Below are positions 1 through 8,876 of a stretch of DNA of 64,000 nt, in pieces (position 1 is the stretch's first letter; each line of letters starts with the position of its first letter). Both the position numbers and the translations under genes were made by a program. The notes beneath the pieces were generated by a model that was not told where the DNA came from, made no database searches, and saw nothing but the letters and a program-made list of their open reading frames with translations. This DNA comes from a marine actinobacterium PHSC20C1 (GTDB lineage Bacteria > Actinomycetota > Actinomycetes > Actinomycetales > Microbacteriaceae): positions 889,208 to 953,207 of the forward strand of contig CH672415.1 of NCBI GenBank assembly GCA_000153145.1. Direction: 5' to 3'.

Positions 1-783
1 TCCAGCATCGATCCCCGCCTTAAACGGCAGCGCGTGGCTGGTGCGCCACTCCTTCAACGACAGGCTGGTGGAAGGGATGCTCGAGTGCGAATCGCCAGGC
101 GCTGCGCCGTGCCCTGGAAAGTGTTTGAGCGTGGAAAGCACTTGCGACTCACCAGCGACCGCTTGCGCTACCCGGGCCGCCGCATCAGCCCCCGTTGCGC
201 CAAATGATCGGCTGAAAATAAAGCTTGATTGATCACTCGCGATGTCAGCCACCACACCAAAATTCACGGTGACACCGACTGATTCCAACAGTGCTCCGCG
301 CTGAGCAAAAGCATCAAACGCTGCCTCAGGTTTGAGGGACCGCAATTCGGATGCCGATCTAGCGTTGTCAGTGGGCACGCGCCGAACGATGCCACCTTCT
401 TGATCGGTCGCAACGAGCACGGGGAGCTCCGATTCGCTACTGAGCGCCGCAGTTTCAATGCTTAGTTGTGCAAGGCTTCCCGGAATATTGTCGCCCATAA
501 GAATGAAGCCGCCGACGCCCTCGAACACGGCAGGCAGGTCCGCGGCGGGTTGAGTGCCAGCAACATGCACCATCAGCATGCTCATCACTTTTTGTTTGAG
601 CGTCATGGTGCCGAGCCGGTCTCGCGCGTACTGATCGACCGGGTCAACCAGCACCGGTTCGGCCCGCGGCGCAAAGGTAGGGGACGGCACAATCGTGCGC
701 TGTGGTTCCGCGCTACACCCGCCAAGGCTAGCGAGGAGGGCAACAGTCAAGACGACCGTTAGGTACCGCCGTGCGCTCGCCAT
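1..783 (-). CDS. Glycoside hydrolase family 3 lipoprotein, NagZ-like (3' end beyond window)
   Basis: The first 261 codons of a minus-strand gene whose end lies left of the window. The N-terminus is a lipoprotein signal peptide with lipobox LAGC, so the enzyme is probably membrane-anchored outside the cell. Downstream are the family 3 signatures: a TDQEGG strand-loop and a KHFPGHG motif followed by DSH, the Asp-x-His pair that serves as the acid/base loop in NagZ-type beta-N-acetylhexosaminidases. The expected substrate is GlcNAc-containing wall fragments, for turnover or recycling. The start is ATG 783, placed six bases after a TAACAT -10 box (790-795), so the mRNA is probably leaderless. The nucleophile Asp region lies outside the window, so catalytic completeness cannot be judged. 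Confidence 0.88.
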   Translation of the reverse strand, partial: MASARRYLTVVLTVALLASLGGCSAEPQRTIVPSPTFAPRAEPVLVDPVDQYARDRLGTMTLKQKVMSMLMVHVAGTQPAADLPAVFEGVGGFILMGDNIPGSLAQLSIETAALSSESELPVLVATDQEGGIVRRVPTDNARSASELRSLKPEAAFDAFAQRGALLESVGVTVNFGVVADIASDQSSFIFSRSFGATGADAAARVAQAVAGESQVLSTLKHFPGHGAAPGDSHSSIPSTSLSLKEWRTSHALPFKAGIDAG

Positions 784-817
784 CCTGCGATGTTACCGGG
801 CCTGTGCGAGCACGAGC

Positions 818-1288
818 TCACTTGAGCCACGTGAGCGAGGCAAATTCCTCGGCGCTGAGCCCAAACTGTTCGGCGGCATGCGCAACGGTGGATCGCGCTG
901 CCGGTACTGCCGCGCTCTTGCGCACAAGGACGTCGATTCCTGCTGGCGACAGTCGAGAGCGTGAGAAGCGGATCACGACAATGTCAAAGGCATCGTTCGC
1001 TCCAACTACCTGCCAACGGCTCGTGAGAACCTTAAGCCACCCTTTACCGCGCCAAACGAATTCACCGTCTCTTAAGCGGTCAGTGCCGACGATGGTCTTA
1101 GGCTCGCCCGCAGTGTTTGTGTAGCTCACTGTGTCAGAAAGCGTCAGCTCTGCGGCGTCGACCGTTTCATACGTAAATTCTGGATTGTGGCGCGTGCCAT
1201 CGAGCCACATCGGAAAATTGGTCGCCTCAACACTCCACGTGCCGGGCAGCTTGGCGGCAAGCACCGAAGCATCAAATACATCACTCAC
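818..1288 (-). CDS. Conserved hypothetical protein, 156 aa, small beta-rich fold
   Basis: I do not recognise a named family. The protein is soluble, with no signal peptide or membrane segment. An early PGTWSVEATNF stretch and alternating hydrophobic strands suggest a small lipocalin or nitrobindin-like beta-barrel, but that is a guess from pattern only. The GTG at 1288 is preferred over the GTG at 1306, because a TATGTT -10 box lies exactly six bases upstream of it (1295-1300), the spacing seen at many starts in this window. It sits between the NagZ-like lipoprotein (same strand) and the divergent UbiA gene. Confidence 0.6.
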   Translation of the reverse strand: MSDVFDASVLAAKLPGTWSVEATNFPMWLDGTRHNPEFTYETVDAAELTLSDTVSYTNTAGEPKTIVGTDRLRDGEFVWRGKGWLKVLTSRWQVVGANDAFDIVVIRFSRSRLSPAGIDVLVRKSAAVPAARSTVAHAAEQFGLSAEEFASLTWLK

Positions 1289-1356
1289 GAGATCAACATA
1301 GGTCACTGTTGCTGTGAGTCAGTAATGAGCCCGCCGAACACCGCTACTCTTGCCGC

Positions 1357-2178
1357 ATGCTTCGCTCTCTCATCGGCTCATCCCATCCGGGGCCGAGTGT
1401 TGCAGTCACGTTGATTTCATTCGCGCTCGCTGTTGGCGTTGGTCTTGAACCGTGGCAAATTGCTGCCGTTACGGTCATGATTCTGTTCAACCAATTTTCG
1501 GTTGGCCTCTCGAACGATTGGCTCGATGCGACACGAGATCGTCGCAGCGGCCGAACCGATAAACCCATCGCTGTTGGCGAGATTTCATCGCGTGCAGTTG
1601 CTGTAGCGGCGCTCGCTTTCGCTTTGGCCGCCGTCCTGCTTTCGCTCACCTTAGGTCCGCTCGCGGCGATCGCGCACGCCGTGTTTCTTGCGAGCGGCTG
1701 GGTGTACAACCTCGGAGTAAAATCGACCCCAGCCTCAGTGATCCCCTACATCGTTGGATTCGGATCGCTACCGGCCATCGTGACTCTCGCTGCCTCGCCA
1801 CCCCAGCTCGCGCATTCATGGGCGCTTGCTGCCGGCGCATTATTGGGAGTTGCCGCGCACTTCAGCAATGTACTGCCCGATCTCGGTGACGATCGCGCCA
1901 CTGGTGTTCGCGGACTCCCCCACATCATCGGGGCGCGATCGTCCGGAATTGTTATCGCCGTGAGTCTGGTCGCCGCATCACTGGCTGTTGTGTTTGGCCC
2001 TCCAGGAACCATCGGCGCGATACCAATCATCGGCTTCGCGCTCACTCTCACCGTGGCAGTGACGAGTGTCGTACTCGTCGTGAAGAACACAATGAAACGC
2101 ATGCTCTTTCAACTGACCATTGCCGCAGCAATGATCAACGTTGCACTCCTGCTGCTGTCGTCTCCGCAGTTGAGTTGA
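1357..2178 (+). CDS. UbiA-family prenyltransferase
   Basis: A 273-aa integral membrane protein with about eight to nine hydrophobic segments. The two Asp-rich motifs of the UbiA superfamily are present: NDWLDATRDRRSGRTDKP near residue 50 and DLGDDRATGVRG near residue 170, which bind Mg2+ and the prenyl diphosphate. The reaction is prenyl transfer to an aromatic or similar acceptor in the membrane; the acceptor cannot be read from the sequence. No menaquinone genes are adjacent, so it need not be MenA. ATG 1357 lies six bases after TACTCT (1345-1350), so it is likely leaderless. It converges on the MFS gene with a gap of only six bases. Confidence 0.85.
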   Translation: MLRSLIGSSHPGPSVAVTLISFALAVGVGLEPWQIAAVTVMILFNQFSVGLSNDWLDATRDRRSGRTDKPIAVGEISSRAVAVAALAFALAAVLLSLTLGPLAAIAHAVFLASGWVYNLGVKSTPASVIPYIVGFGSLPAIVTLAASPPQLAHSWALAAGALLGVAAHFSNVLPDLGDDRATGVRGLPHIIGARSSGIVIAVSLVAASLAVVFGPPGTIGAIPIIGFALTLTVAVTSVVLVVKNTMKRMLFQLTIAAAMINVALLLLSSPQLS

Positions 2179-2184
2179 GCAGAT

Positions 2185-3591
2185 TTAGCCGAGAGGCGAA
2201 GCAACATCTGCTGGATCGGGGTCAACCTGTGCAGGATTACGGATGCCCACGAACGACACAATCGCTCCCGCAAACAGCAGCGCCGCCGTAACGATAATTA
2301 CACGGTGGAAATTATCGGCGTCAAGCGGCCCGACAACGATCACCCCAAGAAGCGCAACAGTAATGAGTCCGGCAATTCGGGACACGGCATTGTTTACAGC
2401 CGACCCCACCCCTGCCTGTTGCGCACTGATCGCACCGAGAATTGCGGAGGTGAGGGGTGCAACCGTCATCGATAGGCCGATCGAGAACAATACGACGCCC
2501 GGTAAAACCTGCGTGAAGTAGTTGACGCTCTCCTGCATCGCAAGAAACGTCACATAGCCGACACCCGCGATTGTCGGGCCGAGAGTCATGAATAGTCGAG
2601 GGCCGTACTTTCCACTCAGTCGACCGAAATATGACGACAGCGTGATGATGCCTATCGACGACGGCAAGAATGCCAGGGCCGCGAGCGTCGCCGGATAGCC
2701 CGCGACCTCCTGGAGATAGACAACAAGGATGAAGCCACCGAGCGCCAACGCACCATAAATGAATATGGTGGCGATATTTCCCATACTGAAGTTTCGTTGA
2801 CGGAAAAGCACAAGTGGCAACATGGGCTGTGGGGCACGCCTCTGCCACAACACGAAGGCAATCAAGCTGACAACTCCCACGACCATCGGCACAAACACTG
2901 CTGGACTACTCCAGCCGTAGTTTCCTTGTTCGATGAGCGCGAAGACAGGCCCGCCGAGACCTACGATTCCGAGTACAGCGCCGAGGTAATCGATGCGGGT
3001 GTCTGGGCTGCGTTGGTCTTTGTGGCCGAGAACAACGAGCATCCATAACGTCACTGCGATGGGCAAAACGTTGATCGCAAACACGAGTCGCCAACTGAGA
3101 AAATCAACGAAGATGCCGCCAAGAACCGGGCCTACGATGAACGCTGCGCTGGTCCACGCGGTCCACTGACCGATGGCATGGGCCTGCGCCGATCCCCTGA
3201 ATGTCGACATGATGAGCGCGAGCGAACTGGGAACCAGTAGCGCTCCCGCCACACCCTGGACGCCGCGCAAGACAATGACCAGTTCCGCGGTTGGCGCGAC
3301 TGCGATGAGTAGCGAAGCGATGCCGAACCCCACAAGTCCGATTCGCAAAATGACGATGCGACCGAAAACATCGGAGAGCGAGCCCGCAAGCAAAATGAGC
3401 GACCCCAGCGTAATGAGGTAGGCATCGACTACCCACTGCTGCGTGCTGAGGCCGCCTCCAAGCTCGTTGCGAATTGCAGGCAGCGCAACGTTGATTACCG
3501 AACCGTCTAAGAACGCCACAAACGACGCCAGGATTGCGATGATCAGAATGAGTCGTTGGTCGCGTGTCACACTGCTATTCAACACCCGCAC
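2185..3591 (-). CDS. MFS transporter, DHA2 (14-TMS) drug-exporter type
   Basis: A 468-aa polytopic protein of the major facilitator superfamily. The N-terminal half carries FVAFLDGSVINVALPAI, a DHA2-type first helix, and the loop-2/3 motif A variant GSLSDVFGRIVILR. Length and the number of hydrophobic segments (about 14) fit proton-coupled drug or metabolite efflux of the EmrB/QacA type. The substrate is unknown. GTG 3591 is chosen over GTG 3594 because a TAATTT -10 box (3598-3603) is six bases upstream. No neighbouring TetR or MarR regulator is present. Confidence 0.88.
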   Translation of the reverse strand: MRVLNSSVTRDQRLILIIAILASFVAFLDGSVINVALPAIRNELGGGLSTQQWVVDAYLITLGSLILLAGSLSDVFGRIVILRIGLVGFGIASLLIAVAPTAELVIVLRGVQGVAGALLVPSSLALIMSTFRGSAQAHAIGQWTAWTSAAFIVGPVLGGIFVDFLSWRLVFAINVLPIAVTLWMLVVLGHKDQRSPDTRIDYLGAVLGIVGLGGPVFALIEQGNYGWSSPAVFVPMVVGVVSLIAFVLWQRRAPQPMLPLVLFRQRNFSMGNIATIFIYGALALGGFILVVYLQEVAGYPATLAALAFLPSSIGIITLSSYFGRLSGKYGPRLFMTLGPTIAGVGYVTFLAMQESVNYFTQVLPGVVLFSIGLSMTVAPLTSAILGAISAQQAGVGSAVNNAVSRIAGLITVALLGVIVVGPLDADNFHRVIIVTAALLFAGAIVSFVGIRNPAQVDPDPADVASPLG

Positions 3592-3617
3592 CACACAAAA
3601 TTATGCCCGCTCAGACG

Positions 3618-6167
3618 CTAATCGAGGCGATTGAAGCCAGATACCCGGACGACTGCAACACCCTCCGCGGCAGATTCCACCAGATCCACCGTTGCCGCGA
3701 TCGACCAGTCGTGGTTTCCTTCCGGGTCGGCGATAATCTGTCTAACCTGCCATTGACCCGGCAGTTCCGTGATCGCGATCATCGCTGGTCCCCGCGCATC
3801 CCCAGCGGCAGACATGCTGCTGTGCTCATCGAAATAGCGGTCAAGTGCTTCGCCCCAGGCCTGCTCATCGAAGCCTGCCGCAGCATCCAACTCGCCGAGT
3901 GCGACGGCGTCGTCTCTGGCCGCCAGTTGCACGCGGCGGAACATTTCATTGCGCACGAGAACTCTGAATGCTCGCGCATTCGTGACAACGGATGCCGGCG
4001 TTGGCGGAAGCACGGGCTCAGAGCTGGTCGCACTGTCAGCCCCGTTCGTCATGGCCTCCCACTCATCGATGAGGCTCGAGTCGACCTGGCGTACGAGTTC
4101 TCCGAGCCACTCGATCAGATCGAGCAGCTCATCAGTTTTGGCATCATCCGGAATCGTCTGCCGTGTAGCTCGATAGGCGTCAGAAAGGTAGCGAAGCACG
4201 AGCCCTTCACTGCGCGCAAGCCCATAGAACCCGACGAAATCAGCGAATGTCATGGCGCGTTCATAAAGGTCGCGCACTACGGTCTTGGGGCTGAGCTCAA
4301 AGTCTCCAATCCACGGCTGGCTCGCCCGGTACATGTCAAATGCAGCGCTGAGAAGCTCGTCGAGCGGTTTTGGCCACGTGACCTCTTCCAACAATTCCAT
4401 GCGTTGGTCGTACTCGATGCCTTCGGCCTTCATCGCAGCGACCGCTTCACCACGGGCCATGAACTGCTGTTGAGAGAGCACCGGTCGCGGGTTGTCGAGC
4501 GTCGCCTCGAGTACAGAAATCATGTCGAGTGCATAGTTGGGCGATTCGCGATCGAGCAGATCGAATGAGGCGACGGCAAACGGCGACAATGGCTGGTTGA
4601 GAGCAAAATTAGCCTGCAGATCTACCGTGAGCCTGATCTCAACGCGCTCGTCAAAGCTCTCGATTTCTTCGCCATCGACAACAACGGTGTCAGAAACTCG
4701 ATGCTCTTCCACAATTTCGGCGGTGCGTAACGTGCGATAAATCGAGAGTGCTTGACGAGCAAGTTCGCGCTGCCGGTGGCGGGGCTCGTGGTTGTTTTCG
4801 ACCAGGTGCCGCACGTTCGAGAAGACGTCTCCGCCACGTGCGATTACATTGAGAATCATGGCGTGATTCATGCGCATGTTGCTCGTGAGCTGCTCCGGCT
4901 CGGCAGCGATCATCCGTTCGAAGCTAGATTCGCTCCACGTGACGAAGCCCTCCGGGGGCTTCTTGCGCACAAGCTTTCGCAACTTCTTGGGATCGTCACC
5001 AGCTTTGGAAACCATCTTCGCGTTCTCTGACTCGTGGTCCGGCGCTTGAGCGACGACAGTGCCCGCGGTGTCGAATCCTGCCCGGCCGGCACGACCAGCG
5101 ATCTGATGAAACTCCCGGGCGGTGAGCTGCCGCATCCGGATGCCATCGTATTTAGTAAGTTGCGTAAGCAACACAGTGCGGATCGGTACGTTGATACCGA
5201 CGCCGAGGGTGTCTGTTCCACAGATGACGCGAAGCAAGCCGCGCTGGGCAAGTTGCTCGACAAGTCGGCGATACTTCGGCAACATCCCCGCGTGATGAAC
5301 TCCGATGCCAGACCGAATCAGTCGAGACAATGTCTTTCCGAAGACAGTTGTGAACCGGAAATCGCCAATCGCGGCCGCAATTTCGTCGCGCTGCTCTCGA
5401 GAGACGACCTTGATGCTTGTCATGGCCTGCGCCCGTTCAAGCGCGGCAGCCTGCGAGAAATGCACAATGTAAATCGGGGATTGACCGGTCGAGAGCAAGT
5501 CCTCCACGGTCTCGTGGATCGGAGTGAGCGCCCACGAATAGTGCAAGGGCACTGGGCGTTCGACTCCCGTGATGAGGCTTGTTTCGCGGCCAGTACGACG
5601 GCTCAGGTCATCCGCAAGCGGCTGCATCTCGCCGAGCGTCGCCGACATCAGCACAAACTGCACGTGAGGCAGGATGAGTAGCGGTACCTGCCAGGCCCAG
5701 CCGCGCTCAGGGTCAGCGTAGAAGTGGAACTCGTCCATAACGACTTGGTCGACGCGAGCATCCGCTCCTTCACGCAACGCAAGGTTCGCAAGGATCTCCG
5801 CCGTACAGCAAATGATGGGGGCGTCAGCGTTGACCGAAGAATCGCCTGTAACCATCCCGACATTCTCGGCACCAAAAATCTCGACCAGCGCAAAAAACTT
5901 CTCGCTCACGAGCGCTTTAATCGGCGCCGTATAGAAAGTGCGCTGGCCTTGGGCGAGCGCGATGGCGTGGGCCGCGATGGCCACGAGCGACTTTCCCGTT
6001 CCCGTCGGTGTCGACAAGATCACATTCGCGCCAGAGACTAACTCGATTACAGCCTCGTCTTGGGCCGGATACAGGCTCAACCCGCGATCGGATGCCCATC
6101 CAACGAAAGCGTCATAGGTTGCGTCTGCGTCATAGGGCGTAGGAAGCGCATCCAAGAGTGAGGCCAT
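3618..6167 (-). CDS. Ski2-like DEAD/DEAH-box RNA helicase with DUF3516 C-terminus
   Basis: 849 aa. Motif I is STPTGTGKS (near residue 55) and motif II is DEFH (near 145, in VMDEFHFYADP). Motif III is SAT in VLMSATLGEM, and motif VI is HQIAGRAGRAG (near 355). The GTDTLGVGINVP stretch is typical of Ski2-like enzymes. The C-terminal half lacks other known catalytic motifs and corresponds to the DUF3516 region of actinobacterial Ski2-like helicases. The expected role is ATP-driven RNA unwinding in RNA turnover or ribosome maturation. The start is ATG 6167, six bases after TACGGT (6174-6179), and it is probably leaderless. It appears to be monocistronic. Confidence 0.88.
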   Translation of the reverse strand: MASLLDALPTPYDADATYDAFVGWASDRGLSLYPAQDEAVIELVSGANVILSTPTGTGKSLVAIAAHAIALAQGQRTFYTAPIKALVSEKFFALVEIFGAENVGMVTGDSSVNADAPIICCTAEILANLALREGADARVDQVVMDEFHFYADPERGWAWQVPLLILPHVQFVLMSATLGEMQPLADDLSRRTGRETSLITGVERPVPLHYSWALTPIHETVEDLLSTGQSPIYIVHFSQAAALERAQAMTSIKVVSREQRDEIAAAIGDFRFTTVFGKTLSRLIRSGIGVHHAGMLPKYRRLVEQLAQRGLLRVICGTDTLGVGINVPIRTVLLTQLTKYDGIRMRQLTAREFHQIAGRAGRAGFDTAGTVVAQAPDHESENAKMVSKAGDDPKKLRKLVRKKPPEGFVTWSESSFERMIAAEPEQLTSNMRMNHAMILNVIARGGDVFSNVRHLVENNHEPRHRQRELARQALSIYRTLRTAEIVEEHRVSDTVVVDGEEIESFDERVEIRLTVDLQANFALNQPLSPFAVASFDLLDRESPNYALDMISVLEATLDNPRPVLSQQQFMARGEAVAAMKAEGIEYDQRMELLEEVTWPKPLDELLSAAFDMYRASQPWIGDFELSPKTVVRDLYERAMTFADFVGFYGLARSEGLVLRYLSDAYRATRQTIPDDAKTDELLDLIEWLGELVRQVDSSLIDEWEAMTNGADSATSSEPVLPPTPASVVTNARAFRVLVRNEMFRRVQLAARDDAVALGELDAAAGFDEQAWGEALDRYFDEHSSMSAAGDARGPAMIAITELPGQWQVRQIIADPEGNHDWSIAATVDLVESAAEGVAVVRVSGFNRLD

Positions 6168-6207
6168 TGTTCAACCGTAGCCGGAGCGCGGCCTCGGTAG
6201 CGCCGCC

Positions 6208-7101
6208 CTAGCTGAGTGCGAGCATGACCACAGCGATAAGCGCGAGCACCATTCCCACAAGCTGTACCCTGCTCACTCGTTCGTTCAGCGTAAAACGGGC
6301 CAACACGATGGTGGCCAGCGGGTAGAGGCTGACTAATACGGAAACAACCGCCAGGCTCCCCGCTTGAAGCGCGAAAAGGACAAACGCGTTTGACGCGCCA
6401 ACCAGTACGCCACCGGCCGCAGCGAGAAATCGCGCGCGCGAAACGCTCACGACAGGACCACCCTCTGGCTGGTGATCGAACTGAGCAAGAAATCGTCGAA
6501 GCGGCGAACTCAGCCGGGTGAGTGCGAGCAAGATCAGCATGACACCGAGGCCCACAAGAATCTCGACAACTGCCGTTGCGAGCCCAGCAGATTCAGGCGC
6601 GCGGTGAAGAGCAATAAGTGCGGTGCCTAGGCCAACTCCCGAAACCAAACCGACCACGACGGTTCGTGGCCGCACACGAGCGGCGGCATCCGAACGCGTC
6701 ACAGAAACCAGAAGGGCGCTGACCAGGGCGAGCACAATTGCTACCCACGCCAGTACTGGCAACTGCTCCCCGGTGATGACGGCGAATGCGACTGGAACAA
6801 CAGCACCAACCACCGCAATGAGGGGTGCCACGAGACTCATTGGTCCGTCGGCGAGGGCAGCATAGAAGGCGAGCAACCCGATGATCGCGCTTACTCCTGC
6901 CACCGCGCCCCACACAATGGCACCGGATTCCCAGCGCACAGTCACGAAGGGCATCGCCGCGAGCAAAGCAAGTGTTGCGAACACGTGGATGATCGTCGTC
7001 GCCGGAACAACGCGGATCCGACGAGTGCTCACGCCCCCGAAAAAGTCAGAGACGCCGTAAAAGAGGGAGCCAGCAAGCGCGAGCACGACACTGACAATCA
7101 T
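6208..7101 (-). CDS. EamA/DMT-family transporter
   Basis: 297 aa, almost entirely hydrophobic, with about ten membrane helices in two repeats of five, as expected for the drug/metabolite transporter superfamily. The short N-terminal ALAGSLFYGVSDFFGG segment is typical of EamA proteins. The substrate is not predictable. ATG 7101 lies six bases after TAAGCT (7108-7113). It is divergent from the zinc-ribbon SDR gene, with 63 bases between the two starts. Confidence 0.82.
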   Translation of the reverse strand: MIVSVVLALAGSLFYGVSDFFGGVSTRRIRVVPATTIIHVFATLALLAAMPFVTVRWESGAIVWGAVAGVSAIIGLLAFYAALADGPMSLVAPLIAVVGAVVPVAFAVITGEQLPVLAWVAIVLALVSALLVSVTRSDAAARVRPRTVVVGLVSGVGLGTALIALHRAPESAGLATAVVEILVGLGVMLILLALTRLSSPLRRFLAQFDHQPEGGPVVSVSRARFLAAAGGVLVGASNAFVLFALQAGSLAVVSVLVSLYPLATIVLARFTLNERVSRVQLVGMVLALIAVVMLALS

Positions 7102-7164
7102 TCCGCTAGCTTAGAGCCCCTGACCCCGATCACGAGTCGCCAGTGCTCGCGGGTAGAATCTGGT

Positions 7165-8643
7165 GTGCTCAATTCAAGTGAATCCTCCACCGCCGGCCCC
7201 AGTGGTCTCGATCCGACGGAACTTGAAACGACCCTCAAAGTGTTGAAGCAGATGGCCGAGATCGACGACGAACACCCCGACTTTGTGACCGTTCGGAGAG
7301 CCACGGCAGCGATGTTCAAGGCGGTCAAGAAAGAGCGCCGGCTCGAAAAACGCGCCACAATTGCCGATGCCGACCGTCAAGTAATCGCGGCTACCGCCAC
7401 CGGTGCCTCAGATCGCATTGACGACGAGACCCGCGGCATCCCCATCTCTACAAGCACTACGACGCCGTCGGCTGGCGAACTGATCAAAGCGCGGCCGTGC
7501 TACATCTGCAAGCAGCCGTACACGACCGTTGATTCCTTCTACCATCAGCTGTGCCCAAGCTGCGCAGCCTTCAACCATGCCAAGCGTGACGCGCGCACTG
7601 ACCTCACTGGCAAGCGCGCTCTACTGACCGGCGGCCGTGCAAAGATCGGCATGTATATTGCGCTTCGATTACTGCGGGATGGCGCGCACACGACCATCAC
7701 AACGCGGTTTCCCAGGGATGCCGTTCGTCGGTTCTCGAGCCTGCCCGATTCTGCCGATTGGTTGCACAGACTGCGCGTCGTCGGAATCGACCTCCGCGAT
7801 CCCGCTCAGGTTATCGGTCTAGCCGAGTCTGTTGCCGCTCAGGGCCCACTCGACATCCTGATCAACAATGCGACCCAGACTGTACGCCGCTCTCCTGGTG
7901 CGTATCAGCCGCTCGTCGATGGCGAAACGGCACCATTGCCTGACGGTCCCCTGCCCGAACTCGTGACGTTTGGCCACACCAACGATCCGCATCCGCAGGC
8001 TCTCGCCCAGTCGGTGTCAGCACACCCCATTCTCGCGGCGGCCGCAACACGCGCAGAAGAACTAACCGAGCAGGCAATGACGGCGGGCTCGAGTTCGCTT
8101 GAGCGTCTCGCCGCTGGCACCGCGATCGACGCGGGCGGTCTTGTTCCCGACCTCGACTCGATCAACTCGTGGACTCAGCACGTGGATCAGGTCGATCCCC
8201 TCGAAATGCTCGAAGTTCAACTCGCCAACACCACGGCACCGTTCGTGCTCATCTCGATGTTGCGCCCCTCGATGGCCGCCTCCACCGCCCGTCGCAAATA
8301 CATCGTGAACGTATCGGCGATGGAAGGGGTATTCGGTCGCGGCTACAAGGGCCCAGGGCATCCGCACACCAACATGGCCAAGGCCGCCGTGAACATGCTG
8401 ACGCGCACGAGTTCTCGGGAGATGTTTGAGAGCGACGGCATTCTCATGACGAGCGTCGACACCGGCTGGATTACGGACGAGCGCCCCCACCCCACAAAGG
8501 TGCGGTTGGCCGAAGAAGGTTTTCATGCGCCTCTCGACCTCGTCGATGGAGCAGCGAGGGTCTATGACCCAATCGTGCGCGGCGAGGACGGTGAAGATCT
8601 GTTCGGCATCTTCTTGAAGGACTACGACAAGAGCTCATGGTGA
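7165..8643 (+). CDS. Atypical short-chain dehydrogenase with N-terminal zinc ribbon
   Basis: 492 aa from GTG 7165, five bases after TAGAAT (7154-7159); an in-frame upstream ATG at 6985 lies inside the EamA gene and is rejected. Residues 1-105 are polar and helical. Residues 112-133 form CYIC...CPSC (two CxxC pairs 14 residues apart), a probable zinc ribbon. A Rossmann domain follows, with LLTGGRAKIG for the cofactor and a NNATQTV strand. The usual Ser is present (NVSAMEG), but the catalytic Tyr-x-x-x-Lys is replaced by TNMAK (Thr402, Lys406), and a nearby GYKGP tyrosine (394) is the only obvious substitute. An insertion of roughly 100 residues separates NNAT from the Ser motif. Redox substrate unknown. 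It overlaps the next small gene by 7 bases (ATGGTGA). Confidence 0.8.
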   Translation: MLNSSESSTAGPSGLDPTELETTLKVLKQMAEIDDEHPDFVTVRRATAAMFKAVKKERRLEKRATIADADRQVIAATATGASDRIDDETRGIPISTSTTTPSAGELIKARPCYICKQPYTTVDSFYHQLCPSCAAFNHAKRDARTDLTGKRALLTGGRAKIGMYIALRLLRDGAHTTITTRFPRDAVRRFSSLPDSADWLHRLRVVGIDLRDPAQVIGLAESVAAQGPLDILINNATQTVRRSPGAYQPLVDGETAPLPDGPLPELVTFGHTNDPHPQALAQSVSAHPILAAAATRAEELTEQAMTAGSSSLERLAAGTAIDAGGLVPDLDSINSWTQHVDQVDPLEMLEVQLANTTAPFVLISMLRPSMAASTARRKYIVNVSAMEGVFGRGYKGPGHPHTNMAKAAVNMLTRTSSREMFESDGILMTSVDTGWITDERPHPTKVRLAEEGFHAPLDLVDGAARVYDPIVRGEDGEDLFGIFLKDYDKSSW

Positions 8644-8876
8644 CCCCGGCAGAATTTCTCACGGCGACTACGAGTGGAACAAGGGTCGTCGTACGTCACC
8701 TCATTGACGACGGTCGCGCGACCGATTCACTCGGCTACTTTCACCTCTCCGATGAGACCCACTGTGTTGTCGCGACCAAGCGCGGGCTCGAAACTATCGA
8801 GCTTTCGCGGGTGATCGCAGCGAAGGAAGTGCCACCACCTCCAGCGCCGCGCCCTCGCACTACTTCTTCGGAGTAG
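8637..8876 (+). CDS. Small SH3-like protein (Rv0428c-type N-terminal domain), 79 aa
   Basis: The core GTRVVVRHLIDDG...TDSLGYF...CVVATKRGLETI and the ending AAKEVPPPP resemble the SH3-like domain found at the N-terminus of actinobacterial Rv0428c-type GNAT acetyltransferases. Here it stands alone: no acetyltransferase domain follows. Its start overlaps the stop of the upstream SDR gene, so the two are translationally coupled. Its 3' end overlaps the convergent agpS gene by 17 bases. Function unknown. The family resemblance is from memory of the conserved pattern and should be treated as moderate. Confidence 0.65.
   Translation: MVTPAEFLTATTSGTRVVVRHLIDDGRATDSLGYFHLSDETHCVVATKRGLETIELSRVIAAKEVPPPPAPRPRTTSSE

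Noticed and set aside
3564-4568. 334-codon plus-strand frame antisense to the helicase
   Set aside because: The minus strand encodes the helicase C-terminal part in a continuous reading frame; the plus frame shows no domain.
6985-7164. Upstream extension of the zinc-ribbon SDR
   Set aside because: It lies over the EamA gene start; a -10 box just before GTG 7165 gives a better start.
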